Assembly (NCBI RefSeq): GCF_032399705.1
Contig: NZ_CP135922.1
Location: forward strand, 1,364,001 to 1,428,000
Length of the DNA: 64,000 bases
Direction: 5' to 3'
Source: Paenibacillus sp. BIC5C1
GTDB taxonomy: Bacteria > Bacillota > Bacilli > Paenibacillales > Paenibacillaceae
In this document: positions 27,747 through 35,994 of the stretch, piece after piece
Numbering within the stretch: position 1 is the first letter of the stretch
How the letters are laid out: the number at the start of each line of letters is the position of its first letter
Made by a program: the position numbers and the translations under genes
Notes under the pieces: model-generated
The model's database searches: none
Told to the model about the DNA's origin: nothing
Seen by the model: the letters and a program-made list of their open reading frames with translations, nothing else

Positions 27747-28154
27747 CTAAAAAAAATGCCGCACTTCACGTGGCAGTCCAGTACGCAAACAAAATTTCTC
27801 CAGTGATTCATCCGGCTCTGGCATGACCCCTGAAGTTAGGAGCTGTATGGCAAAGCGATTGGCCTGTCTTTCCAGCTTGCCTGGGGCAAAATAGGAGTGT
27901 TCCTCCAGAAAGAAACGGTTGATACCTTTGTGCAATCGGTCATGTCCAAGTTCATGGGCACACACGAAACGCTGCCATTCCGGCGGTAAATCATTGTGAA
28001 TGACGATAAATCTGCGACGGAGCTTTCGGAAATACAGTCCTTTGGTAGACTTGCCCAGATTGGTGAACCGGATCTGTATTCCAATGGCTCTGGCAATGCT
28101 GAAAGGGCAGTTTGTCCGGTGTTTTCGAATCAGCTTTGTTACAATGTCATCCAT
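27747..28154 (-). CDS. immA: ImmA/IrrE-type metallopeptidase
   Basis: This 135-residue zinc peptidase has the HELGH motif (H67, E68, H71). ImmA-type proteins cleave a partner Xre repressor to induce mobile elements such as ICEBs1. Here it directly follows an Xre gene (43 bp apart, same strand), the standard repressor-protease pair. It probably controls the tailocin genes that begin at 29.4 and 40 kb. The target is inferred from the pairing. Confidence 0.85.
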   Translation of the reverse strand: MDDIVTKLIRKHRTNCPFSIARAIGIQIRFTNLGKSTKGLYFRKLRRRFIVIHNDLPPEWQRFVCAHELGHDRLHKGINRFFLEEHSYFAPGKLERQANRFAIQLLTSGVMPEPDESLEKFCLRTGLPREVRHFF

Positions 28155-28196
28155 ATCATCTCACCTGCTGCTTTAGTTTGTTCAGCTTGAAATGCT

Positions 28197-28640
28197 TCAT
28201 GGGCGCTCGTCCGGATCGTTCGTTTTTTTGCGCTTGTTCATCTGTTTGGCTTCCCAGAACAGACCTGTCAGGACATCCTTGATTCGTTTCTTGTCCTCAT
28301 CATCCAGCGGGATGCCGTCAAACATCAGATCATCCTCGTCCTCCAGCATCTTCTTAAAGTCTCGACGGTCCTTGTAAGTTGCCCATTCTGGAGCGTCATG
28401 GAGCTGACTTGCTGTATTTCCGTTTTCAAGATATCCGGCCTGTTTCATCATATCCGCGTAGGGAATCGAGAGTGCGTCCGAGATTTTGCGGATGGTAGCA
28501 GGCTTGGGAACTCCGCGAACCCCATTCTCAATGCGTGAAATTTGCGAGTTGCTGATTCCTGCTGCTTCGGCGAGCTGATTAATGCTGTATCCCTGTTGCT
28601 CGCGCAGTTGTTTCAGATAAGGACCAAAAGCGTGCTCCAC
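28197..28640 (-). CDS. Xre-family repressor
   Basis: This 147-residue protein has an N-terminal Cro/CI helix-turn-helix (residues 8-62; INQLAEAAGISNSQISRIENG), a linker, and an acidic C-terminal half with many Asp/Lys residues (LEDEDDLMFDG) that probably carries the cleavage and dimer surfaces. It is the partner of the ImmA gene downstream and resembles ImmR. A palindrome overlapping its own promoter suggests autoregulation. Confidence 0.85.
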   Translation of the reverse strand: MEHAFGPYLKQLREQQGYSINQLAEAAGISNSQISRIENGVRGVPKPATIRKISDALSIPYADMMKQAGYLENGNTASQLHDAPEWATYKDRRDFKKMLEDEDDLMFDGIPLDDEDKKRIKDVLTGLFWEAKQMNKRKKTNDPDERP

Positions 28641-28664
28641 AATTCATGCCACTCCTTTGATTCG

Positions 28665-28683
28665 TACAAGTGCTTGTATTATA
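28665..28683 (-). promoter_or_regulatory. xre promoter -10 and palindromic operator
   Basis: On the minus strand a TATAAT box (28683-28678) abuts TACAAG-TG-CTTGTA (28665-28678), a perfect 6+6 palindrome of the size Xre repressors bind. It lies 25 bp upstream of the xre start. Confidence 0.6.
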
Positions 28684-28724
28684 AAGAAGATAGTTGGATG
28701 GGGGAGGTAGATGTGCGTTCTATG

Positions 28725-28857
28725 CCCGTTCCGGATTCGGATCGTTCTTTTGATCGCTGTTATTCCCGGATTTCCTTTTTCATTTTCTAAAGGGAGAAAT
28801 CCGGGGATAAAGGCGAACGCTTCGCTTCTTCAGAATCGATTCCGTCTCCTTCACTAC
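28725..28857 (-). repeat. Structured repeat family, copy 1
   Basis: Read on the minus strand it begins GTAGTGAAGGAGACGG and ends GATCCGAATCCGGAACG. The stems TTATCCCCGG / CCGGGAATAA (core) and GGAATCGATTCT / AGAACGATCC (outer, two bulged A) are intact. It lies upstream of xre on the same strand, on the far side of its promoter. Confidence 0.8.
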
Positions 28858-29433
28858 GTATGCACGTGAACATACATCTAGCCCATCGTCCAAAACGGAG
28901 TAGCTTCTTTATAAAAATCAAATGACTTATACGAGGATCTTTAATTATCTGTACTATATCGTATATATACCATTAGGTAAAGGGATATGAAACAATTATG
29001 CCAAAAGGTAAAGAAAATGAGAGCGCGGGTTTTATTTTATAGTTAAAACGACCCAAAATGGAGGTTTACGCCGATCCCCAGAAAGTGGTATCCTCAAATA
29101 GAAATACGAACAAAATACGAACAAAATGTAAAGCTGAGACAAGTTGGATGAGTGAGAAATGAATTATTTCTGCTTCATAGCTGACTTAAATTGATTCCAA
29201 AAGGCAACAGAAAAAACTTGAAAAATGCCGTTACTATTTCAGAGAACTGGATAACTCTAATAAAAGGAGTAGTTTGTATTAATCCAAAAAGCGGTTCAAA
29301 TCAGCAATAGGTAGATCGAAAAGCTTCTATTCGTCTATTTATTGTACCCGCAAGCGACTGGAACCGAATAATACAAAATACTAAAGATGAGATGAATGCG
29401 AGTTTAACTGACCCTTTAAGGAGGAGAATGAAT
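28858..29433. other. AT-rich gap before arpU, with tandem 11-bp repeats
   Basis: No gene is seen. AATACGAACAA is repeated twice head to tail at 29103-29124, and CGAAC also forms half of a Bacillus LexA box, but no full CGAAC-N4-GTTCG site is present. The repeats may be a regulator site for the arpU transcript. Confidence 0.4.
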
Positions 29434-29916
29434 ATGGAACTGATGCTGCCCGAATTGGACCGACGCAAAACGCAGACTGCTGTTGAAGCCGCGCTGGAAA
29501 AATACCGGATTTATAAAACGATTGCTTTTGAGGAACGAGAGGTAATGGTGACGGCGAGTTACGCTGAGCGATTCCATGGTGCAACGAATGTGACCGGGGA
29601 TTCCACGGCCAGAACGGCAATCTATAATGTGGATGTACAGCGCGCACGTCAGGCGTACTGCGATACGATTGATTTTGTGGTATCTCGACTGAGTGAGAAG
29701 GAACGTGTACTTGTGAGAGAACGTTATCTGAAGGATGACGATGTATTTGACTATAAAGTGTATAACCATGTGTTTGACCCTCCTGTCAGCAAGGATACGT
29801 ATACGAAGATTCGGACACGTGCTTTCTATAAAATGGCGCTGGCTCTGTCGGATCGGGGCCTGATTAATATGGAGCCTTTATCTGCATCACGCAAAGAGCG
29901 AAAGAAGTTGGGCTAA
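29434..29916 (+). CDS. ArpU-family phage late transcription regulator
   Basis: This 160-residue protein matches the ArpU group of phage regulators. Its N-terminal DRRKTQTAVEAALEKYR and a sigma-factor-like C-terminal helix-turn-helix (SEKERVLVRERYL, then VSKDTYTKIRTRAFYKMAL) are typical. Such proteins switch on late genes in PBSX-like phages and satellites. ATG 29434 is best, with AAGGAGG nine bases before it. It is next to the xre-immA pair and is the likely activator of the tail operon ten kilobases away; that is inference. Confidence 0.75.
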   Translation: MELMLPELDRRKTQTAVEAALEKYRIYKTIAFEEREVMVTASYAERFHGATNVTGDSTARTAIYNVDVQRARQAYCDTIDFVVSRLSEKERVLVRERYLKDDDVFDYKVYNHVFDPPVSKDTYTKIRTRAFYKMALALSDRGLINMEPLSASRKERKKLG

Positions 29917-30011
29917 AGGGGAAGCAAGAAGTTCATCCTTTTATATCCTTCGCTGATTGTATACAATAATTGAAAACAACACTAAGGATCAGTCAAAGGA
30001 GAGGAATCCGC

Positions 30012-31682
30012 ATGACGGAACAAGCCGGAATGCAGGAGATGTACACACTGAAGACGATCGCGGAAACGCTCAACACATCCAACGACCTGAATCTGATGCT
30101 GGATACGGTACTCGGAAAGTTGTTGGAACTGACGGGATTGACTACGGGCTGGGTGTTCCTGATCGATACTCAGGGAGATTACTCCTGTGTTGCTGATTAC
30201 AGTCTGCCTCCTGCTCTGCTGCATCATGACAAGGAGCCGATGCGCTGTGGGTCTTGCTGGTGCGTGAATCGCTTCCGAGACGGGAGATTGGATAATGCCG
30301 TCAATATTATTAATTGCAAACGTCTGGAGGATGCCGTCGATCATCAATGGGGAGATACCCATGACATCACCCATCATGCAACGGTTCCGCTTCGCTCGGG
30401 GGAGAAGATGCTGGGTCTTCTGAATGTTGCTGCTCCAGGAAAAGAGCATTTCAGTGATAGTGAGCTGGCGCTTTTGCAGGCTGTAGCTTATCAGATAGGT
30501 AGTGCAATGGAGCGGATGCGATTATATAGCGCAGAGCAAAGGCGAGCGGATCTGTATGTCAGATTGGGGGAGTTCAGCCGATCGCTGGGCGTGACGGTCA
30601 ATGATTGCAACAGTGGGGACGATATGGCCAAGACGGTTGTAAAGCTGCTCGGACTACATTACGACTGGCCTTTTGCTGCACTGCTATCCCAGAAGAACGG
30701 AAGCTTTATGGTACAGGCGGCTCATGCTCATGGCAAGTCCGAAATGATATCAACATCTGGACTCTCTCCAGAGGTGGAGAATCGCATGTATCGTGTAATC
30801 GATTCTCATCGGGCTATGGTATTGTCGACAACGGATATTCAAGATGTTTCTGCCATTTGCAATAATCAGTTCTCTATGTCCGTTTTGGCTTCGGGCTTGG
30901 CTGCCCCCATCCCATTAAGTTCTCCTGGCGAAACGGCAGTACTGGTGGTTGGATTGGGCTCGGCCAATGATTTCCTTCAGGCAGATCGTGAGGTTTTCGA
31001 TGCACTCGCTGAACATATTACAGCCTCGTGGGAGAGTCTGAGACTGGTATACAAACGCCGGGAATTAACCCGACTGGAGGAACGAAACCGACTGGCTCGA
31101 GATTTGCATGATTCGGTGAACCAAATTTTGTTCTCCCTGTCCCTGACAGCCAAAGGGGCGGAGAGCATGTTAGCCGGATCACCACAGCTGCATCCCGCTG
31201 CGGAAGCGATGAAGGATATACGTTCCTTGTCACAGGAAGCATTGAAGGAAATGCGTGCCTTGATAATGCAGCTTCGTCCGGCCGATTTGGAGTCTGGTCT
31301 GCTCAGTGCATTGCAGGAATATGGTACAGGACAGGGATTGCAGGTTGTTGTACATCGGACGGGGATGCGCTCCTTGCCTCAAAGTATTGAGGAAGGCTTA
31401 TGGCGTATTGGACAGGAAGCGCTCAATAATGTACGTAAACATGCGGGAGTCCCTTCCGCTGAGATATCCCTCCAGTTAAGCGATCAGGAAGCGGCATTAA
31501 TCGTTACGGATCGCGGAAAAGGGGGAGCCAAAAGGCGTGAGACTTTGCCTTCCAATTCACTGGGTCTGTCCATCATGAGGGAACGGGCCCAATCGTTGGG
31601 CGGCAGACTTGAACTTGTGAGTTCATCCCGTAAGGGAACATCGGTAACGGTCGTCATTCCACTTCCGTCCGAATCTGTATAA
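30012..31682 (+). CDS. GAF-GAF sensor histidine kinase (NarL/YhcY type)
   Basis: This 556-residue cytoplasmic kinase has a first GAF domain (about residues 25-165), a second (about 195-345), a HisKA_3 dimer domain with the phosphorylated His in RLARDLHDSVNQ, and a HATPase_c domain (IGQEALNNVRKHAG, GLGLS-like NSLGLSIMRERA). The first GAF carries a cysteine group C79-x2-C82-x-C84-x17-C102. This recalls Staphylococcus AirS, whose GAF domain holds an iron-sulfur cluster, so redox or oxygen sensing is possible. The gene is followed 18 bp later by its response regulator. Confidence 0.85.
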   Translation: MTEQAGMQEMYTLKTIAETLNTSNDLNLMLDTVLGKLLELTGLTTGWVFLIDTQGDYSCVADYSLPPALLHHDKEPMRCGSCWCVNRFRDGRLDNAVNIINCKRLEDAVDHQWGDTHDITHHATVPLRSGEKMLGLLNVAAPGKEHFSDSELALLQAVAYQIGSAMERMRLYSAEQRRADLYVRLGEFSRSLGVTVNDCNSGDDMAKTVVKLLGLHYDWPFAALLSQKNGSFMVQAAHAHGKSEMISTSGLSPEVENRMYRVIDSHRAMVLSTTDIQDVSAICNNQFSMSVLASGLAAPIPLSSPGETAVLVVGLGSANDFLQADREVFDALAEHITASWESLRLVYKRRELTRLEERNRLARDLHDSVNQILFSLSLTAKGAESMLAGSPQLHPAAEAMKDIRSLSQEALKEMRALIMQLRPADLESGLLSALQEYGTGQGLQVVVHRTGMRSLPQSIEEGLWRIGQEALNNVRKHAGVPSAEISLQLSDQEAALIVTDRGKGGAKRRETLPSNSLGLSIMRERAQSLGGRLELVSSSRKGTSVTVVIPLPSESV

Positions 31683-31700
31683 AATCAGGGGGAAGAAGAC

Positions 31701-32423
31701 ATGCCGATTACGATTTTACTCGCTGATGACCATGCAATGGTGAGGCGCGGGTTGCACGTTTTTTTGTCCACACAACCAGATATGGACGTCGTCGGAGAAG
31801 CGTCGAACGGACAGGAAGCACTTGAACAAGCAGATCAATTGCATCCGGATGTGGTATTAATGGATCTGCATATGCCCGTGCTTGACGGGATTGAGACGGC
31901 GAGAAGGCTTCGTTCGATCTTGCCTGGAATCCGTATTATCGTACTTACGTCCTTTTCCGATCAGGATCATGTCGTACCAGCCGTACGCGCAGGAGTGAAA
32001 GGGTATCTGCTGAAAGATATTGAGCCAGAGGATCTTGCCGCTGCCATTCGTAATGTGCATGCAGGTCAGGTAGAACTTCATCCAGCGGCAGCAGGACAAT
32101 TAATGCATGTGATGGCTTCGTCTGAACTGTCGATGAATGAAGCGCATGGGCGTGCCAATCCACATACGTCTACTCGGCTTCCAGAGCAAGAGCGGGTTGG
32201 GCTGGGAAAGGAAACTTCTCATGGACCGGACATGCTCACCCGTCGGGAACGAGAGGTTCTGGGGCTGATCGCACAAGGATTGAGTAATAAGGAGATCGCC
32301 ATCAAACTAATCATTACCGAGAAAACGGTGAAAACCCATGTCAGTCATCTGTTGGACAAATTGGGACTGGCAGACCGCACGCAAGCTGCGCTTCATGCCG
32401 TTAGAAATGGTTGGGTCGTCTGA
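31701..32423 (+). CDS. NarL/LuxR-type response regulator
   Basis: This 240-residue regulator has a receiver domain (D54 in VVLMDLHMP; K near LLKDIEP) and a C-terminal LuxR helix-turn-helix (LTRREREVLGLIAQGLSNKEIA, residues ~176-236). The linker between them is unusually long and polar (about residues 140-173). It is the partner of the kinase just upstream, in the YhcYZ/AirSR class. Its targets are unknown; the next operon (FMN reductase and VOC proteins) is a candidate. Confidence 0.88.
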   Translation: MPITILLADDHAMVRRGLHVFLSTQPDMDVVGEASNGQEALEQADQLHPDVVLMDLHMPVLDGIETARRLRSILPGIRIIVLTSFSDQDHVVPAVRAGVKGYLLKDIEPEDLAAAIRNVHAGQVELHPAAAGQLMHVMASSELSMNEAHGRANPHTSTRLPEQERVGLGKETSHGPDMLTRREREVLGLIAQGLSNKEIAIKLIITEKTVKTHVSHLLDKLGLADRTQAALHAVRNGWVV

Positions 32424-32456
32424 TCCGTTCCGACATATTCTCAGACTAAAGTCGTA

Positions 32457-32487
32457 GAAACTCAACCCAAAGGTTGAGTTTTTTTGT
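32457..32487 (+). terminator. Terminator of the two-component operon
   Basis: AAACTCAACC pairs with GGTTGAGTTT around a CAAA loop, followed by seven T. Confidence 0.9.
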
Positions 32488-32605
32488 ACTGCAAGTTAAG
32501 TCTATCTGCCGACGATTCCGAGGTGTAAGCAAGGTAAGATGAAAGTAGAGAAAGTTGAATCGAAGAGATGGAATGTTTTTATAAAATCGAAGGAGAGTGA
32601 CATAG

Positions 32606-33181
32606 ATGAATATTATCATTTTGGCAGGCAGTAACCGGAAAAATGCAACCAGTACACGTTTGGGGGAATATGCCGCGGAGGTAATCAGCGGTCAGGGGCA
32701 TGAAGCCAACTTGTTCGATTTATATCAGACACCTCTCCCATTCTATGCACCGGATGAAAAACAGAATGAAGATCAGAATCTGTCAGATCTGAACAGACGG
32801 ATGCTCGCTGCAGATGCCATTATTCTGTCAACGCCAGAGTATCACGGCAGCATCAGCGGTGTACTCAAAAACGCACTGGATCACCTGAGCCAGGCTCATT
32901 TCAGTGGAAAACCGGTATTGTCCATCAGCTCAGCAGGAGGTGCGGTGGGCGTAAGTTCACTTTTGCAGCTGCAGGCAATTATTCGCAATCTGCACGGTAT
33001 TAACGCACAGGAGTGGATTTCCATTGGCGGTGCACAGCGCAGAAGATTTGAAGCAACATTTGACGGGTACGAAGAATTTGAAGGCAGTCAGGACATTGAG
33101 GATCGGATCAAACGTGTAATTGGTTCATTTTTGCACCTTGCCGAGACGTTAACTGCAGTACGGAAGCCGTCCGAGAGTTAA
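32606..33181 (+). CDS. NADPH-dependent FMN reductase
   Basis: This 191-residue flavodoxin-fold enzyme has an N-terminal phosphate loop GSNRKNATSTRL, the family signature STPEYHGSISGVLKNALDHL, and SSAGGAVG around the isoalloxazine site. It reduces FMN, quinones or azo compounds with NAD(P)H. AAGGAGAG lies ahead of the ATG. It starts a small operon with two VOC-fold genes (18 bp and then an overlap), which suggests a detoxification or redox role. Confidence 0.85.
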   Translation: MNIIILAGSNRKNATSTRLGEYAAEVISGQGHEANLFDLYQTPLPFYAPDEKQNEDQNLSDLNRRMLAADAIILSTPEYHGSISGVLKNALDHLSQAHFSGKPVLSISSAGGAVGVSSLLQLQAIIRNLHGINAQEWISIGGAQRRRFEATFDGYEEFEGSQDIEDRIKRVIGSFLHLAETLTAVRKPSES

Positions 33182-33199
33182 GAGAAAGAGGTTTTCATC

Positions 33200-33670
33200 A
33201 TGATTAAAGGCATATTTGAGACTCATCTGAACGTAACGGATCTGGAGAGATCCCATCATTTTTATGAACAGATCGTTGGATTGCAGCACGCTTATGGGCA
33301 GAAGGAACGTGGGAACTCCTTTTATTGGATTGGCGATGAAGGCAATGCGATGCTTGGACTTTGGCAAAAGGACCCTTCCGAGGTGCAGCGACAGCATTTT
33401 GCTTTTCAAGTATCGTTGGAGGATATGAAGCAAGCTGTCACTTATTTGGAGGATAAAGGGATCATGACGCATAACTTTTTGGATGATGATATTGGTGATT
33501 TGTATGTATTTGGGTGGATGCCGGCTGTGTCCGTGTATTTTACCGATCCGGATGGTCATTCCCTGGAATTTATTTCGATGCTACCGGATGAAGCGAAGCC
33601 GGAACTTGGCATGGTGCCATGGAGTGAGTGGGAGAAGATGCACGGTCGGGTGAAGGAGGACACAGCATGA
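33200..33670 (+). CDS. VOC-fold (glyoxalase/bleomycin-resistance) protein
   Basis: This 156-residue protein has two paired beta-alpha-beta-beta-beta units. Candidate metal ligands are H12 (FETHLNVTD), His in RQHFAFQV and Glu in HSLEF, the usual VOC arrangement for a metal dioxygenase, glyoxalase or thiol transferase. The phrase TDPDGHSLEFI is typical. It overlaps the next VOC gene by four bases. Confidence 0.83.
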   Translation: MIKGIFETHLNVTDLERSHHFYEQIVGLQHAYGQKERGNSFYWIGDEGNAMLGLWQKDPSEVQRQHFAFQVSLEDMKQAVTYLEDKGIMTHNFLDDDIGDLYVFGWMPAVSVYFTDPDGHSLEFISMLPDEAKPELGMVPWSEWEKMHGRVKEDTA

Positions 33671-34302
33671 TTTTTGAAGAAGTCAAATTATATACAGCGC
33701 AATTGGAAGACATCAAGTACTTTTATATCAACACTCTGGGGTTGAACATGGCTGAAGAGTCCGAGCATTCCTTCACGCTACAGATTGGATTGACGAAGAT
33801 GATATTCATGCGAAGTGAAGCAGACCAGAATCCGTTTTACCACTTCGCCTGGATGATTCCAGCGAATCGTTTTCAGGAGGCCAAAGCATGGGCAGCGGCA
33901 CGTGTCCGTCTAAGTAGGCATGAAGGTGAGGATGAGACTTATTCAACCAGTTGGAACTCGAATTCGCTCTATTTCGAAGATCCTGTCGGTAACATTCTGG
34001 AGCTGATTGCTCATCATACCGTTCTTAACGAGAGTGACCGCGCCTTTTCCGAGAAAGATCTGCTGCAGGTGTGTGAGGTGGGACTTGTCACGGAAGATGT
34101 GCTTTCTGCGGTAGATGAACTTGAGCAGATGGGATTGAAACGATGGAGAGCGATTAGTGATACCTTTGCCCCTGTTGGGGATGTGAATGGTCTGTTTATT
34201 GTGGTGAAGAAGGAGCGAACCTGGTTCTTTTCGGAGCAAAAAGCAAACATATATCCGCTGGAAGTGTCCATTCGTGAAGTCGGGAGACTTCGAATCGGCT
34301 AA
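33667..34302 (+). CDS. VOC-fold protein, second
   Basis: This 211-residue protein is longer than a simple VOC protein. The first module ends with FEDPVGNILELIAH, then comes a second, shorter module (QVCEVGLVTEDVLSAVDELEQMG). ATG 33667 is right: AAGGAGG lies six bases ahead and it overlaps the stop of the first VOC gene (ATGA). The FMN reductase and both VOC proteins are probably made together and may act on one substrate, not identifiable from sequence. Confidence 0.78.
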   Translation: MIFEEVKLYTAQLEDIKYFYINTLGLNMAEESEHSFTLQIGLTKMIFMRSEADQNPFYHFAWMIPANRFQEAKAWAAARVRLSRHEGEDETYSTSWNSNSLYFEDPVGNILELIAHHTVLNESDRAFSEKDLLQVCEVGLVTEDVLSAVDELEQMGLKRWRAISDTFAPVGDVNGLFIVVKKERTWFFSEQKANIYPLEVSIREVGRLRIG

Positions 34303-34446
34303 AATACGCGGAACAGCAGGCAAAACGGTCATATGTGCATCATTTGAATCATCTTATAGAAGTAAACGCTTTAAAAAGAGTGTTTTGCTAAAAAACTGTT
34401 GCTGGTCGAGTGTATATCAGGGTTCGCATCGATGAAGGGTGGTGGC

Positions 34447-35400
34447 ATGTTGGATCGACGTTTGTTGGAAGATGGGCTGGCTGTTATTGTGTCCAGTCGG
34501 GAGCGTACAGGAGATTTGTGGCACGCCCACTATGGGGCGGGAGCTATTGCGGCTTATTTTTGGGTGCGTGAAAATCGTCTCACTGCCCTTGCGGCAGGCA
34601 GTGTTACGGCTGAAGCAAAAGCCATGCTTCGCCAGCACGGGTTGAATGATGGCTTGACCTCCGGGAATGGAGAGGTTTTGCCAAGGGAAGAGGCCGAAGC
34701 GCGTATTACAGAAGCGCTGGATCGAACCATCGGAGAGCTGCACTGGGTTGGCCATCAGGCCATCTATGGTGCCCTTAGTTTAAAAGCCATTCGGGAATTG
34801 GATGGTTGGGGCACGGAGCATGACATGAATCAGATGGTTGAACTTATTGATTCTTTTGAACGAACCATTCCAGGTAGATCCTGGGTAAACACAACGGTGA
34901 AAGAAATTCGCAGCTTGAAGTTAAGTGAGGCAGACGGATTCCCTGATATAGAACGACCGGAACAATTGTCCCGGCTGATTCTGGATGAGCTTGGCGCATT
35001 TCGTACCATCTATCAGGCGGAAGCACATCATGATCTGATCGGCCACATGTTAACCTACGGGCATGCGCTTAATATATTATTTGAACTCGATTATCCTGCT
35101 TTGTTCCATAAAGGCATTCCGCCTTTTCTCAGGATGGTCAAAGCGCTGCGACTGAGTCGGGATGTGGATGTTGAACAGGAGATGCCAACGCTGCAATCTC
35201 CAGTTGACCGTCTGCCATTGATCCGTGCAGAACGCTCTGTTGCACTTCCACATGAACTGGAATACTGGCTCACCGACAGACGTTCCCGCGATTGGCATGG
35301 AGGTCATGTGTTCAAATTTCCATTCAGCTTCTACCATCATGCCAGAAACGGAAATTCGGTTCCGGAAAGCTGGGAAAACTTCCGCTATATTATCGCGTGA
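34447..35400 (+). CDS. Unrecognised 317-residue protein rich in histidine motifs
   Basis: I cannot assign this protein. It is soluble, mostly helical, without a signal peptide, and has several histidine clusters (LWHAHYGAG near residue 27; ELHWVGHQ; AEAHHDLIGHMLTYGHALN; WHGGHVFKFPFSFYHH near the end) that could bind metal. ATG 34447 has AAGGGTGGT six bases upstream; the frame is open from 34399 but lacks a site. It has its own terminator (35417-35451). A weak cre-like sequence (GTAAACGCTTTAAA) lies near 34357. Confidence 0.55.
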   Translation: MLDRRLLEDGLAVIVSSRERTGDLWHAHYGAGAIAAYFWVRENRLTALAAGSVTAEAKAMLRQHGLNDGLTSGNGEVLPREEAEARITEALDRTIGELHWVGHQAIYGALSLKAIRELDGWGTEHDMNQMVELIDSFERTIPGRSWVNTTVKEIRSLKLSEADGFPDIERPEQLSRLILDELGAFRTIYQAEAHHDLIGHMLTYGHALNILFELDYPALFHKGIPPFLRMVKALRLSRDVDVEQEMPTLQSPVDRLPLIRAERSVALPHELEYWLTDRRSRDWHGGHVFKFPFSFYHHARNGNSVPESWENFRYIIA

Positions 35401-35416
35401 GCAAATACTTTTAAGA

Positions 35417-35452
35417 GAGCACAGCCTGAGAAGGCTGTGTTTTTTTATCTTT
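35417..35452 (+). terminator. Hairpin terminator
   Basis: GCACAGCC pairs with GGCTGTGT around TGAGAA and is followed by seven T, 17 bp after the preceding stop. Confidence 0.88.
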
Positions 35453-35639
35453 TTAACGGGACCAGATTTCAAGGATAAACAGGATCAGAATGACTCTGGA
35501 TACCAGCATTCGTGGTAATTAATCGACCCTTGCGTGGGTGTAGAGTTAATTTCACATTAAACAGACATTTAACCGCCATGATGGCGACAACAAATAGACG
35601 TAATCCATACGGATCACCGTCAGCACGACCGATTTAAAC

Positions 35640-35746
35640 ATGTAAGATTGTATTATCGGATCAGTAGCAAGTGACATATCCCGATAAGCACATACGCTAA
35701 TGTACATGCCGGCCAAGGGCCGGTTTTTTTATGCGGTGATTGCACC
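35640..35746 (+). repeat. Hairpin-terminator leader, copy 1
   Basis: This ~100-bp unit recurs at 39780-39882. Order: GTAAGATT, hairpin TATCGG...CCGATA enclosing the conserved GATCAGTAGCAA, hairpin ACAT-ACGCTA-ATGT, then a terminator GGCC-AAGG-GGCC-like (CCGGCC/GGCCGG) with seven T, and a shared TGCGGTGA after it. It looks like a regulated leader or a small terminated RNA. Between 35453 and 35639 nothing else is seen. Confidence 0.65.
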
Positions 35747-35788
35747 CCTGCTCTGATCGGGTACTAAAGAAAGACCGAATATATCATT

Positions 35789-35974
35789 ATAAGTTGAATT
35801 TAATTTTTACACCAAAACGGAGAGTGCAGAACCAATCTGAAGAAGCGAAGTGTTCGCCTTTAGCGCCGGATTTTACCCTTGAACTAAGGGATCAAGAAAA
35901 TCTGGGGATAAGAGCGATCGGAAGATGGTACTGCAATCGCAGTGACAAGGTGTAACATCTCTAGTTCAACTTAT
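35789..35974 (+). repeat. Structured repeat family, copy 2
   Basis: This copy has perfect 10-bp terminal inverted repeats (ATAAGTTGAA / TTCAACTTAT), then TTACACC / GGTGTAA, then TGCAG-ACCA-TCT pairing with AGATGGT-CTGCA, and the common core ending GGGGATAAGAGCGATCGG. The outer stem sequence differs from other copies but pairs. It ends 21 bp before the DUF4127 gene, same strand. Confidence 0.85.
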
Positions 35975-35994
35975 CTAACAGGAGGTTTTAGGAT

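Noticed and set aside
29101..29127. LexA box upstream of arpU
   Set aside because: Only tandem CGAAC half sites are present, not the paired CGAAC-N4-GTTCG arrangement.
34350..34372. cre site before the 34447 gene
   Set aside because: GTAAACGCTTTAAA matches the consensus incompletely and the gene has no visible link to carbon use.
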